A stretch of DNA of 64,000 bases from Hyparrhenia diplandra (GCA_015847255.1 JADLZK010000397.1:1-64000), one strand, 5' to 3'; counted from the stretch's first letter, positions 11,236 through 24,480 are shown. Notes: generated by a model not told the origin, from the letters alone. Made by a program: numbers and translations.

Positions 11236-11932
11236 GTTTTTTACGGGAAGTGACAATATTCTTTACATATATACACTTATCATATATGGCAATTTTGAGG
11301 TGGACGTAAATTCTGTTTCAATGATCACGTTTGGGGATATTCCATTCTTCTTACCACTTATGATACTATGATAAAAAGTATATGATTCAGTCGTGACACA
11401 TAGCACAACAGGATAGGACCGAGTATCCATTGCTCAAATAAAATATCAAATTTCTAGAAGATTAGCAAGAAACAACGCGCAAGGACAAACTCACAGTTGG
11501 TTATATCTTTGTTGCCCCCATTGAAGAACTTTTTCAACCTCTTAAATGTGATCAATCAAACCATATACGTTGAAGAACATTTTCAACCTCTGAATTCTCT
11601 GCCAAAAAAAAAATGTGATGAGATTTTCCTGTTTTTTTTTTTTCCTTTAACCGAGGATCTTCCCCATTTCGATTGCAATAATGGAAATACAAGTAGATAG
11701 GTTCAGATAGGTTCAGATACGGACAAAAGCAAGAAGTGATTTTTTTTTTCCTGTTAAAAAAATACCTTCTCATGATACGGTCCAGGTCAAAATTGGTAAG
11801 TAAATTTGGGAAAAAAAAAAAAAGAATTATCTTATTGAGTTACTATTCAGCTGACGAATATGCAGGAAATTTCTATTAGTTTTAAACTAACCAAAATCAA
11901 ACAGGAACATAAATAATGGCACAAGTAGATAC

Positions 11933-12886
11933 CTGCTTTATTTAGGACTACATCCACCTTTTCATTAAGCTTTCTTTTCTTCTCGTCAATTCCATCAGGA
12001 TAACCCACCTGGAATAAATGTTAAACATCGGTTGCCACATATAGATAAATAATAATGCTTGCATTTTTTTAAAAAACAAAGCACACAGGTCAAATATTTA
12101 GACACCTATTCAGATGCAAACAATATGCAGTCTTATTTGGTTCTACTCAAGTACTTATGACATCACAAAGCACCAGAGTTAGTCTCCAGGTAATACAATC
12201 GAGTATTCCAAGTTGCTAACCCTAACAGAGGAGCATAATCTTCTTTTGTTCAATCCGTTTCATTTTTTCACTGAAATACGGAAATATGTGCCAACTGCCA
12301 ATTTTTAAAGTACACAGATGCCGATTTTAGAATCTACTTTCAGAACTCATTACTGTCTCATCAATCCCTTCGACGAAGATAACTCTTCCTCGCATCCATC
12401 AATATCCTATATCCTCTGCAACACGCAACCTTCGTATGTCATTGTTCCCTCAATTTTGAATTGCTATTAGCAGCTAGTAGTGGCACAGTCCCGTAGCAAA
12501 TGCGCACAGTGGATACTGAACTGACTGCAAAGTGGTAATGAAGAATTAATTCGGACCACACTCACCACTTTCAGGTTAAAAAGAAGTAATTTAAAATACA
12601 ACAAAGATTAAGCAATGATTGCTTTTGGAACTTCAGAGGCAAGATGAAAGCTTCTGATCAACAGAAATTAACTCACGAACATGGACGATCGGCCGGCTGT
12701 ATAGGGCCAAGCAATGCTCTTCTTGAGCACGCACGGTGCGAGGACACCGGCGCCTGTAGCGCTAACCTGAGCTCGTGCCTGACAAAGACCAGAGCGGAGG
12801 GACAAATGGAACAAAAGAAATTGCCTTCCTGCTAATAACGATGAGCGACAATACGGCGAGGCAAATGCTGCGCTGAGGATAGCCAC
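11933..12886 (-). CDS. Candidate two-exon gene fragment, unrecognised
   Basis: Exon 1 would be 12886-12677 (ATG at 12886, 70 codons) ending before a strong GTGAGT donor. Exon 2 would be 12008-11933 (76 nt) between a TTCCAG acceptor and a GTATCT donor, in matching phase. The peptide starts MAILSAAFASPYCRSSLLAG, which is Ser/Ala/Arg-rich like an organelle transit peptide, and continues into exon 2 as VGYPDGIDEKKRKLNEKVDV. I do not recognise it. No third exon is seen below 11930, where poly(T)-rich sequence begins, so the gene is incomplete or a fragment. The prediction rests on splice signals and phase alone. Confidence 0.35.
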
Positions 12887-12889
12887 CGT

Positions 12890-13670
12890 GGTGCCAGGAC
12901 ACCGCGGCAGTTACTGCTGCTGCCAGGCTCAATCTTGGTCATTCAAAAACAGCGAAGAACAAGAGGCCTCCCAGATCCGAAAATTCAGGTAACTTACGAA
13001 ACAAAACTCCATGCTCTCGACAGCCGCTTCGCGAAGAGGGTCGGCTTGGGCGCCGCTGTCTTGATTCGTGACTGCTAATGTGGACGTTGCCGCGGTACAT
13101 CGAGATCGCCACCGCTCTCCAAGATCCCCTGCCGGTGCCACAATTCCATGCACGCGCCGCCGGCAGCCGTCCCTCTGTCCATGTCGCCGATTTGACTCCG
13201 CCATGACTCGTCATGTCGTTAATCGAGAGAGAACTGCACATGGAGGTGCGGCGCACGGCGGTTTCTTTCTGAAGCCTGCTGCCAATCTCGATGAGGCCAA
13301 CAGAAGAACAGCGGTGGTGAAGGAGGCAGTTGTCGGCGGTGTCGTCCTCCCCGGCGTCTGCGGCAGCGTTGCGGAGGCGGAGCGATACGCGCGGAGTTGT
13401 CCGTGCAGTTTTGTTTCACGCGGAGTCGCGAGACACCGCTATGGGGTGAGCGATCGCGACAGATCAAGGGCAAGGCAAACCGCTGAGTGGGTACGCGGGC
13501 GGCAAACCGCTGAGTGGGTACGCGGGCGGGTCAGGATTTCATCGGTGAGAAAAAAAGGCCGCAGAGGCATCGTCTGTACAGGGAAACCGTGGTGTTTCAT
13601 ATGTTCCTGTCTTCGTTTTCTGTGTGGCCCATTTGTCAGTACAAGATCCAAGACAGGTAAATAGGGTGGG
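12890..13670. other. GC-rich region with no supported gene
   Basis: Several overlapping ORFs exist on both strands, but none shows a recognisable domain. The stretch could be the promoter and 5' UTR of the candidate gene at 11933-12886. A 24 bp near-perfect tandem repeat (cggcaaaccgctgagtgggt and its repeat) lies at about 13474-13530. Confidence 0.35.
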
Positions 13671-13984
13671 TAAGAAACTTTTTAGGTAATAATCATTTTC
13701 TAATTCGTTCCCTCCTTTATAGTATAGAATAGAATACTTTCCATGTCTATTTTTTTTTTCCTGTTCCATATGCTGTGTTTCAATTCCACTGCTAGTCTAT
13801 TGCGTTGCGTGATTGCGTCGAAACTAGTTTGGGTTGGGTTAGGTTAGGTCTTGTTAACCGATCAAGACTGTCGTGCATCCATCTCTGATTACCTATCTCC
13901 ACTCTACTTGCTATAATGTATGTCCGTCACGAAAAGATCCTTCTAATCCATTTTTACCCGGGGATTCCATGAGCTCTTAGATTT

Positions 13985-14100
13985 AAGGATGTATTTGGAA
14001 CTCGTAAAGTTTAGTTGGCTAAATTCTGGGACTAAATTTCAGGCCATCCTTAGCTCAAATTTATGGTCCAGTGAATAAATATCCATTTTATGAGGTTGGC
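13985..14100. mobile_element. Possible hAT MITE fragment
   Basis: Words such as aaagtttagttggctaaatt and gggactaaatttc are typical of grass hAT-type MITEs. No intact termini or TSD could be placed. Confidence 0.3.
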
Positions 14101-14699
14101 TTAACTTTTGACAACATGTTTAGAGCATCAACAGATAAAGTGTTCTATGGTTACTAGCAGCGCCGCGAGCATAGGCTGGTGTGCAGGCGTCCAACGGGAG
14201 TTGCAGGCGGCTTGTGTTGTGTGGCAGTCGGCAAGTGCAAGCCGGTGCTACGGCCATGCGGGTTCTGCTTGCTGCGGGCCGTGGGTGCGGCACGGTCTGT
14301 ACGTGTTGCGCGTGCGCGGCCATCGGGGTGCTGTGGGGCGGCAGCTGCTCGGCTCCAAGCCTCCAATTCCAGAATCTGCTGCTCTGCTCCAAGCCTCCAC
14401 GGCTCCAAACTTGACGAACGGTGAGCTACTGAGCTTGTCTTAACCGATAAGAGTATATTAGGCATGTTCAGATCTAGTTAATTTGTGAGTGAATTCAGTT
14501 TTCAATCCTGTGATAATTGATAACCTGCCTTAGCTTACTTATCACAAATTAGTTTTTATTAAGCGTGTAACTACTTATAGGATACGTATTGTTTGCATTT
14601 ATCTGCAACTGGTGGCTTGGTTGGAGCATTTGTAACATTGGGCAGCATTGACATGTTATTCAGCACGTTAGTGCTTGCATTCCTGTTCTTCTAGGCAAG

Positions 14700-14722
14700 T
14701 CTCTCTCTCTCTCTCTCTCTCT
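14700..14722 (+). repeat. (CT)n microsatellite
   Basis: Uninterrupted CT dinucleotide run of about 11 units. The flanks (14100-15130) otherwise show no gene I can support. Confidence 0.9.
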
Positions 14723-15765
14723 TAGCTTCAAAAGCTTTGGAGCACTACCTGTTTAAGAAGGCTTTGCTTATATTTAACTAACCTGATGGTATAGCGGCAA
14801 AGCTAGTGTGAGTTTATGCATTGATGATTTTTATTTGTAAGCATGAATACCTGTTCAGATCTGCAACTTGCTTTTCTTTGGGATATGCAAATGCTTTAAT
14901 GCAGCAACTTATAGTCTGTCAGTTAGATTTTCCTTTCTGGTACATGCTATCTATTATTTTGTCCTGACAGAACTCACATCCACCATATCTGCTCCAATGG
15001 AAGGAGCAGTCAGCTTCCTTTTAATCATTGCAAATGATAAGAGAAGTTTTCCCTTGCATAAGGGGCTGATATTTTGTCATTTAGTGTCAAGGACACAGGA
15101 GTAGTTACTTTGGCTTTCAGAGCTAGTTGCCTTTGCTTAAATGATCGGTGTTGATAGTGATTTTAAAACTCAAAGTGAGGTTTTAGTCTTGTTTTGTCTG
15201 GTAACATCGCCCCATGACTTTCAGTTGATTGAACTTTCACTTATACTTTGTAAATTACCATTTTTTCGGTTGTATATCCCACTTGGGTAGGGAGTTATAT
15301 TGTTCTGACAAAGAGACAAGATATCGATTTCCTTTCCTATCCAACTATTAGCTTCTGCAATCGTCGTTGGATGGTTGGTTCTCAGGGTAAGCATGCGCTT
15401 TGTCAATGATGCTGTCATTACGGCGTCATTTTTTTTTTTTTGCTTCTGGCAACGAGTGAAAAAACAACGGCGTAGATATGGGGTGAAAAGTATATTCTGT
15501 TGCTTCTGACTTATGGGGTGTGCACTTATACCTTATATGTTCCTTCTTGGCACTATCCGCAGCATTGTGGGCTCAGGCAAGGTCTTCAAGACGAGGATGT
15601 CGTCCAGATAGTGAAGAAGACGGTCTGCCATTGTCTGATTTGGTCACACCTCGAAACAATCGTATATACAGGTCATTATTATTACCTGTTTTCTGCCCGC
15701 TTGAATTGTTGTGCCAATAGCTGCGAAGGCACTACAACCTGTTAACTGAAACTTTCACGAAAAGG

Positions 15766-16549
15766 CGGCGTGGATTCTCTAACTTTACTTCAGTAAAGTC
15801 ACAGCTGACTTTACCCTACTTGGATGCCATCCAATTGCCATCCAATGGACAGGAAGCTCATCCCTTTGTTTTTGTGCTTAGCTGAGAACTGAGATGGTAA
15901 AAAAAGAGTGCATTTAAAGCCCAGTTCACTAATCGAAGAAAAGGCAAGTTCACGGAGAGAGCAACGACTGTTGGTAGAATTTTTTCCCTGTGCAGCAAAT
16001 GTTTTTATATAATACTTTTTTTACGTGAAGCTGATAAATATTTAAATCCATCTTAATACCAAAATAAAAGATAAAACTTATATGAAGTTTATCTTGCACT
16101 TAGTCATGAGCTTGCTGAAACTATGGATCAAGTTGATCGGATGGTAGTCATGTATTTCAGCCGATTGTACCTTCTTTTTTTAGCAGGATCAAACTGTACC
16201 TTCTTTTTGTTAGCAGGATCATGAACTCATTGTTGAGGTAACTCATCATTAGTAAATTTATAATTTTAAAATTTACATAATGGTAAAACATAAATAAATA
16301 TGTACCCATTTCATTCATTGCTTTTCTAAAATATTTGATAGTTTTTGTAAAGTTTTTATATAAGAAAGGTATGTCGCGCAGGAAAAATTATGTCAAATAT
16401 CTTTGCTTGGTCTGTGAACTGCGCTTCAAATGCGTTGTTGTTTGCATCTCATAAGGTGAAGAGCTTCCAGCCGGATGACGATTGAATGGCATCTGGGTAA
16501 GGTAAAGTCACTTGTGACTTTATTGAAGCAAGTTAGAGAATCCCTGCCC
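15766..16549. mobile_element. Non-autonomous MULE-type element, 784 bp
   Basis: TIRs of about 80 bp are visible: left from 15766, right as the reverse complement up to 16549, sharing GGATTCTCTAACTT, AAAGTCACA, GACTTTACC and GATGCCAT. The near-perfect 9 bp TSD is ACGAAAAGG (15757-15765) and AGGAAAAGG (16550-16558). Copy A has a single uninterrupted site at 812-821. The AT-rich interior encodes nothing recognisable, so it would need a transposase in trans. Confidence 0.88.
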
Positions 16550-17118
16550 AGGAAAAGGAGGGTGGACGAGGCCGGTTCAACGTTCAAGTCGCACACGAGA
16601 GCACCTGATCGGATATCTGATATAGAAGAAAGCTCCACTGAAGACAACTGATACCCCGAGCGCGTTGTGGCCAACCTTGACCGAGATCATATAATCCGGA
16701 AGTAGCTGAGTTGCGGCGTGCTATTTTTTTGCAGTCTTGTTTTGTATCTGTACCAGAATAGAATGGCCATGTATGGAGTACTCCATTCCATAGATAGTAC
16801 ACCTTCCGTGTCTTGTCACGGTATCCAATACCAATCTGGCGCCACCATGAACGGTGCTGCATCTTGCTCAGATGATGTGGGCATATCATTGTGTTACCTG
16901 CTAGATAAGTAGATAGATATGCCAAACTCACGAGTTGTACACTATGATTGCAGTTGTGGGAACATTTGCTCTTCATCATCACTAATCCTTATTTATGGGA
17001 GTTTGTGTGAAGATTTCCTTGTCATCAGCATCCTAGGGGGAAAGACTGGCTAAAGAAATCTTTCCAGTAATTCATCTGTAGTATGACTGTTCTCAAATAG
17101 AAATGGCCTGTGCACTAT

Positions 17119-18454
17119 CACTAGTACCCAATTTGTTTTCTGTGACGGGCCAAATCCATTTTGGGTGGCGGGCAAATCAGCCCGTCACTAAGCAAAGGTC
17201 ACTGTAAATCACAGGAATTTACGTGGCGGGCACAATGCCCGTCACGGTGAATGGCTTATCATTGGTGGGCACATATTTCGAAAAAATAAAAATAAAAAAA
17301 ACCAAAAACCCTAGACAGGCCCGCCAAGCCCATCCATGGGCCCGCCGAGCCCATCTAGGGGGACCACACGCTGGACCCGCCCGCGGACCCCGACGCCGGG
17401 GAGCCGCCATCGCCGCTGAACCCGCCGCCGGATCCGACGCCGGGAGCCCGCGCCCGCGTCGTGTCCGGCCGGATCCTCACGCCCGCCCGTCGATCCAGCT
17501 CGCCGCCGATGCGCCGCAGCGTCGCCGCCTCGCCGCCGAGCACGCCGCCTACACGGCGCCGAATCCGCCCACGAGTGCCGCCCGAACCCGCCACGAGCGG
17601 CGGATCTACCACAACGCTGTCATCCGGATCCGCCCGAAGCCGCCGGATCGCCCGAAGGCCGCCGGATCCCGCCACAGCGCCGCCGCCTACCCCGAGGCAC
17701 TGCGGATCCGCCCGCGAAACGCCGCCCGGATCGCCCAACGCCCGCCGGATCCGCCCCCAGCCGCCGTCGCCCGAGCACCGTGGGAGGGGCGGAACCGCGC
17801 CAACGTGGAGGAGGGAGGCAGATCCGCGACCGACGGAGAGGAGGGCTCCGGATCTGCCGCCACCATGGAAGAAGGGGCGAGATCTCGGCCCTAGCCGCCA
17901 TGAATGCCGGAGCTCGAGGAGAGGGAGTGGTAGAGAAGGTGGCGAGCTTGAGGAGGACAGCGGGCGCTGTTGAGCCGGAGGAGGAAGGGGCGCCGGAGGA
18001 GGAAGGAGAGCGCGCGTCGGCGCTGAGGAGGAAGGAGTCGGGCGCGCTTTTTTTTTTTAGGCGACTCAGCGCTGAGGAGGAAGGAGTCGGTCCGCGCTGT
18101 GAAGTGGTTGAAAACCCTAACTCGCGTATTTATATCAGAAGCCGGCTATCGGGCTCAAGTGGGCTCACTGGGCCTTAACCATTTTACATGGCGGCCTTTT
18201 TAGTTGCCCGTCACGGAAAATTTATTTTGCGTGGCGGGCATGTTAACGCGCCCGCCACGTAAAATAGTTTATTTTGTGTGGCGGGCTCGTTAAGTTGCCC
18301 GCCACGCAAAATCAATTATCCGTGGCGGGTAAAAACGCCGCGTCACGTAAAAAAAAGCTGGACATGGCGGAGTATTTTCCGCGGACGAAGCAAAAAAAGT
18401 GCCCGCCACGAAAAAGATTTTACAAGTGCTCGCAAAATCATTTCGTTACTAGTG
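17119..18454. mobile_element. Non-autonomous CACTA element, 1336 bp
   Basis: It begins CACTAGTA and ends TACTAGTG, with the 3 bp TSD TAT at 17116-17118 and 18455-18457. Copy A shows the empty site gcacTATgattac near 1250. Subterminal repeats GTGGCGGGC and GCCCGCCAC occur many times at both ends (for example near 17163, 17222, 18230, 18275, 18320, 18400). The GC-rich core (17380-17900) has overlapping ORFs full of GGATCCGCC repeats with no domain; no transposase is present. Confidence 0.92.
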
Positions 18455-18869
18455 TATGATTACATGTCGAATGTAACTCATGACTACCTAGATATATATG
18501 AATAAATAAAAGGCTCAAGCCACAACTGCTACTGCTGAGGGATGAACAAGCTATTTTTATTAGCACAAGGGTACAGCACAAGCTGTGCTTGGCCTTTGCC
18601 TTTGCCTTTCATACATAAGAAAAAACACCACACGAAGCTAATGTCCCAGCTCCCAACCTGAAATCATATGCTGCTGCTGCTTTTGCACAAGAGATTTAGT
18701 ACACCCATCATGTCATTTCAGCATTGTCTGAGACACAAGAGTAATATATTCATAATAATACTGTCATCAAATTACCAAACAAACAGTACCAAATAGGCTG
18801 AAGATCATACTTACTACAGTAGCAAATAGGCAGAATTCAACGCAGAATTTAAAGTCAAACTTATTACAT

Positions 18870-19700
18870 GCCATGTCAAAGGTAGATGGGATGGGTGGAT
18901 TGTTACGTGGCGCCCATCCGAGCGTTGGAGTTGTACGTGGTGGAGTTCGGACGGCTAGAAACGGTGCGAGGCCCTGGGATTCCTTCTGCAATCTGCAAAA
19001 GCAATAAGCAAAAGGTGGGAGATGACATGTAGGGCCCGCGTGTCAGCGACACTGCGACAGGGGAAGGGAGCCGAGCGGTTACGGTGGTTTGGCGTGATGC
19101 GGGCGAGACGAGCTGACTGGTGGGCTAGGGGCTGTGTGAGACAGGCCGCAAGCATGTGGTCTCGTTTTTCTCCAACATTTCTCTATTTTTTTAATTCCAA
19201 CTCTACACTATTCCCAAGGGAGAAATTTATTTTTGCAAATAGCGCATTCATGTTTTGGAAGTAGCCCCTATATTTTGCAAATAGAGTCTCGTTTAGATGG
19301 CTAAAATTTCTAACCTAACTTTTAAGTTTTTTCACTCTCTCCCCATCACATCACATTAAATACACCAAAAAGACATGTTCGAATATAAAATCTGGTAAAA
19401 ATAACTAATTACATAGTTTATATGTACAATGCGAGGAGCGATTCTTTTTTTAAGCCTAGTTACCATATGGTAGGATAATATTTATAACAAACAAACTAAA
19501 CATGCTACGGTGTGCTGCAGGAGTTCCAACAGTGCTTTTTGTAAATTTTTCTGATATCTAAAGAAGGCCTAGATTCTATTCTGGATCATCATGATTAGTA
19601 ATTGCGATTTGGTGTTTTTCAAATGGGTAAGTAATGTACATGGATAGATGCTCTCCTTCTTTACTGTTGAGAATGGAGTCTCTTGTCTTTTTTCTCAAAT
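18870..19700. other. Intergenic stretch with a degenerate hAT MITE
   Basis: 18870-19280 shows no recognisable feature. 19284-19500 resembles hAT-type MITE sequence (tctcgtttagatggctaaaa, ctctctccccatcacatcac, aaataactaattacatagtt) without clean termini. Confidence 0.4.
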
Positions 19701-22700
19701 TAGCAGCTGTGCTAGGACATATGGGCTTCTGGCATATTAGCAGCTGTTGTTGTTAAGGGACTATTCGAAGTAATGGAAGACGATGAAAGCGATGATAATG
19801 TTGCTAGAGCTGTGCTAGTGGTGGAGCAAATAATGGGGACAGGTGGTGGGTGGCAACACCAAATCGGTGGTCTATATCCTGGGATCAAGTGCACCCAGAG
19901 TTTTCCAGGACAACCATTACGGTTGCAAGTTGTTCCTTTGTTGACCACTCGTCGGTTGATTCAGGAATTAGAAGAACGTCTCCTGATTGTATTCATTGGC
20001 CAAGTAAGTTCATCCTTTCTGCTTGAAACATACATTTCCTTTTCGGACTCCATTGCTTGTGGCCTTGCACCCACCATATTTTAGAAGAGAAAGAGAAGGA
20101 ATGAGCTACACACAGTATCCATCTTTCTCAAATTGTATCTAGCATAATGAGGTCCTAGGTATTAGGCATTCACAGTTATCATATAACATCATCCTGTGAT
20201 GTTAAAGGCCTGAATGTTGAAAGCGCAAAACATCTTGTTCCAGTTATACGCGACGACAACCAACATTTTTGATTCATGGCCATGACATCCATGTGTCATT
20301 ATGTTTGTTGTTTAACATTTTCCACATTGTTGTTCCTCCCTAAATGAATCTGTACAGGTAAGGCTCGCCCACCAAGTTCTGCAGAAAGTTGTGACCCGGT
20401 ACCTGCGTCGCGACAACATCGTGATATCCAAGCATCAAGAGGCTTGCCGAATTAGCCAAAATCGGGAGAGAAGCCCTGATGAATGGTGAATTGGACGAGC
20501 TCGGTGGCATATTACTGGAGGCCTGAAGGCTGCACCAGGAGCTAGACCCTTTCTGCAGCAATAGGCTTCAGACGAGCTGTTTGCTTTCGCCCACCCTTAT
20601 TGACTAGTGAATGGCGCGCCCATGCGCGCGTTGAATGGCCACATGAACAAAGGAAATGCAATGTAGGTATGTGGTGGCCATAACTCTATTTGGTAGAAAA
20701 GAAACAGGTCATGTCTGTTCCTACTATTACATATACCATGGCATATCTCTACAGTTGCATGGGCTTGCTCTGTGAGTCCATTAGGATTACACACAAATTA
20801 CCCTGTAAATTGGGGGAACTAACTGTATCCATCGAAAATTTGATAATTAAGCATTGGATATAAATTTGTTTAGGTCATCAACAATATATCAAAACATATA
20901 TTAGTTCAGCAGAGTTCCAATTGACATGAGTCTCAAACAAACAATACACTGAGTATATAGTACCATATAACTTGCATATATCGCAGAAATGGTACAATAC
21001 ACAGCATAGCACGGGATCAGCTAAGACAAAACATGCTTAGCGAAAGAGCCAGTGATGCCAGCTGCATGCCGTAGAGCATCACAAATATTCCAACCTCTGA
21101 AACCTCCACAACAAAATGGGTAGATGAACTTGCCTGAGTGACGAATTGGATGGCACCTATTTAGAAGCCGACTTAATATCTAAGTTTTTACCATCTCCAT
21201 TTCTTTTGTGTTTTTTGGCTGCGGAAGTTTTTCTGCCACAGTTGTGTTCCATCTTTCCACCATAGTGGTCTTCCATCTTCATCTTATCTGTGTGGTTGTT
21301 AGAATTAGCCATTAGGCGAAAGGAAAGGAATTGAGTTTCAGAACTAATTTGCATTTCTCCACAAATTAACAAACGGAAAAGCAAAGGCACACATATGAAA
21401 CCTTATCAATGCTCTATATCCTAATCCAAGAAACAAACCGAATATATAGAGAATAAATGAAAAAGAGTTCTTTGCTATTCGAATGAATCTTTGGATCATT
21501 GTTTCTAATCATGGAGTAAGAAAAGAGTGAATATGCTAATCATTCAATTGTAATAAAAGAATAAATATGATACCTTTGAAATACTGCTCATGGAGCTAAA
21601 GTAAGAAGAAAAGGCCTTTGCAATCACCTACGCACATGAATCCCCTGAATTAACACTAGATAAGATACAGTTAAACCATTTTTAAAAGGACTTAAATATT
21701 GTGAGGAGCATATAAACTCCCTTTCGATATCAAACTCGGGAGCAACACACAAATTCTTTTCAACTTTAGCACACAAACCGAGAGTTATAGTCTAAAAGGT
21801 GATGCAAAAATCAGAAAAGGATATATTTTATTCATTTGTTCCTTCATTCACTCTTATAAACCTACAAAACTTTTAACTTTGCTAAGGAATACGGGAGTGG
21901 GAGAAGAGAGCGAAAACAGATCCAATCATGTGTATGCGGTGTAGAAACAGGGCGACATGGACAAAGCGTGATGAAATATATAATTGGTCTCCGTCCATAT
22001 GAAACTGTTGTTCATATCTTTCCGCGTCTGTGAGACAAAAAAGAAGGACAAGGGGTCACGAGAACTAAATATGGAGAAAAAGCTCACATTGGCGGGAAAA
22101 ACACTTCGGCATGGGAAAAAAAAGATAAATCCTACCTACGGTCATAAAAAGCGAACCGTTAACTAAATTAATATAGAATTAAGGATCCACACGAGTGTCC
22201 TGCACCCACGACAAATCACCGGCACATGTAGCATCAACCCTTACCAGGTGCTTATTTGCGTTATAATGAACAAACCTCTTTGTGACAAAAAACAATTCTA
22301 GGTGCTTCACGATCTGGTATACAAAATGTTTGAATTCCAATTGGTCCTCCATGTATCACGCAAAACCGAAGTTGCATGGTTATTCCCAAATGCAATCGAT
22401 CACAAACAAAGAGATTCACATCTAGTTTCGGTGCTAAGAACCCCAATTGCACTCCCGGCAGTTATGAACATGTGCTTTATTTCGAAGTATATACTCCATC
22501 CCATTTAGAACCCCCGAAGTTATGATGCTTACTAATTCACATTCATGGAGCGAGAGAAATCCACAATAAGAAAATCAGTGAGAAGGAATCATACGCTATG
22601 CTTTTATTGATTCAAATTAACTGTTTAAGACCACTTATGATACTTTGCTGTATTATGTACACATAACGCGAATCAAGAAACCATACTTGAAAGAAGAAGC

Positions 22701-24082
22701 ATAAGCGGTACATAATTGGAAGGACTTTTTATCACCATACAAATTTGTATGCACATGTGTGAGAAATTTATGTGTTTTCAATTCCTAAGATGGAATCATC
22801 ACTTGGCCTCGTGACCGATGCTCCTTTGTTATTCCTTCCTAGATAAGAGTCATCGGTGGCAATCGACTTTCTAAAGCCCAAAACAACGACAAAACCAAGA
22901 CCAAAGCATCCATGGAAGCATGCAAGCCATCCACCCTAAGCCATCAACCCGGCTAGGCTAAAGGAGTTGCTTAGAGGTGGATGTTTCACATGTTTTTATG
23001 ACACTCCCAAGAAACACCAATAACAAAACCAACTCCAGTGCCCCCTCCTCTCAAACTGAAGTCATCATCGACCCGTGCACTCAAGCTCAGCAGATTACGC
23101 CAAACCGATCATCACAACCAAACATACCTTGAAGATTCTAAATCCACGGTAGCCATAGAATCATGTGACACATGCAGCCCAAGCCATCAACCCGATCAAG
23201 TAAGGAGTTGCTTAGGCATGTATGTATTGCATGACTCAATAATCTGCCACATCCATACATGAGCATAACCGTCCATAAAGTTCAGTAAAGCAAGAGCCAA
23301 AATCCGGAAAACACAAGCAATGCAAAGAAGAGGAGGAAGAACAGGGGAAAGGTGGCGGTGGCGGAATTTGGATCGCTATCCGGTATATTCAGCTGGAAGA
23401 GCAAACAAAGACCGTCGAATTGACGATCCGAGGGCCAAGAAAATTTTGAATAGCGTGGATAGCGTCGGGCCACGCCGCGTTTTTGTTTGTATTCATATCT
23501 TTTTAAATAAATAGCCAAATCGATGAGGTATTAAATAAATGGGCGATTCGATATCATCACTTAAACGTAGTTCCAACCAATGCAAGATCTCCTCATCACT
23601 TAAAAACAAAGTATGCCATCAACCATCCCGCAACCAAAATGGGCGATTCGATATCATCGATATTAAACTTTGAGAAAAGGAAAAAAAATGAGCTTGAATT
23701 GACATGAACCGACAAATGCGTTGTACCACGAAGAACATCTATTGTTGTATGCCACAAAATTAAACATATATCATTGTATTGGCGAGAGATTGGTCATTTG
23801 TCAATCGAAAAGAAAAACCAGTTACACAACACGGAGAAAAATAAAATAGCATCTAGACACAATGATGACCTGAAATGGACATCCATGCTACATAGCTAAG
23901 CAAAACATTATGTGCGTTTGAAGAAAATAAAAAAATTTATATCTAAAAAAAAATTATATCTAAAAATAAGCAGAGACATTGGCTCGAGAACTTGGCCATG
24001 GGACATTTATATCTAAAAATAATTGGGTACTAAAAGACATTACTTGTTTTGACTCAAACTCATGGTTCCATTTTTCTAAATC

Positions 24083-24480
24083 CTACAAAAACCTGCCCCA
24101 TCTCCCCGCATCACTCGACTTCTTTGCCATTCCACCAAGAAAAATGTTATCAACAAAATTTGTAACTTCAGAGCCTTGTCTGAAGGTTCGGCGATAAGCA
24201 CATCGGGAATTGATTAGGTGATCACAACACGCAAGCACCGCTTCACCACCATGGTCACAATGACAAACAATGAAGCCCCGGCTACCCTGCATTGTTTCCT
24301 GAATGAAAGAGCCATGGGAGTTGATTTTGAGCTCACACCAGACGGCGGAGCATTCCGGTAATTCTTCGGCCATACGGTGGGACCGGCCCTTTCCTATCGG
24401 CTTTTGCAAATCATTCAAAATATCATCAAATGCGCTGCGGCAACTTCATCTCTAGATCGGCCCGTCTTCCCTTTTTTATT
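24083..24480 (-). pseudogene. RNase H-like (RVT_3) fragment
   Basis: On the minus strand, the peptide around WCELKINSHGSFIQETMQGS followed by GFIVCHCDHGGEAVLACCDH resembles the start of the plant RVT_3 RNase H-like domain (W-x-K-x-N-x-DGSF...). The catalytic Asp of the DGSF motif is His here, and the frame breaks both up- and downstream. It lies inside the Helitron-like insertion, so it is either a captured fragment or a nested LINE remnant. Confidence 0.4.

Larger units (their letters stand above)
15134..18868 (+). repeat. Segmental duplication, copy B (first part)
   Basis: Collinear with 191-2480, interrupted by the MULE-type element 15766-16549 and the CACTA element 17119-18454. It also contains about 143 bp (16687-16829) absent from copy A at the matching point (near 965), either gained in B or deleted in A. 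Identity between the copies is high, with mostly single-base changes and short indels. Confidence 0.9.

Noticed and set aside
13068..13664. 198-codon plus-strand ORF
   Set aside because: GC-rich, includes a short tandem repeat, competes with equally long minus-strand ORFs, and shows no domain.
17223..17894. 223-codon ORF in the CACTA core
   Set aside because: It is made of GGATCCGCC-type repeats open in several frames, with no recognisable domain.
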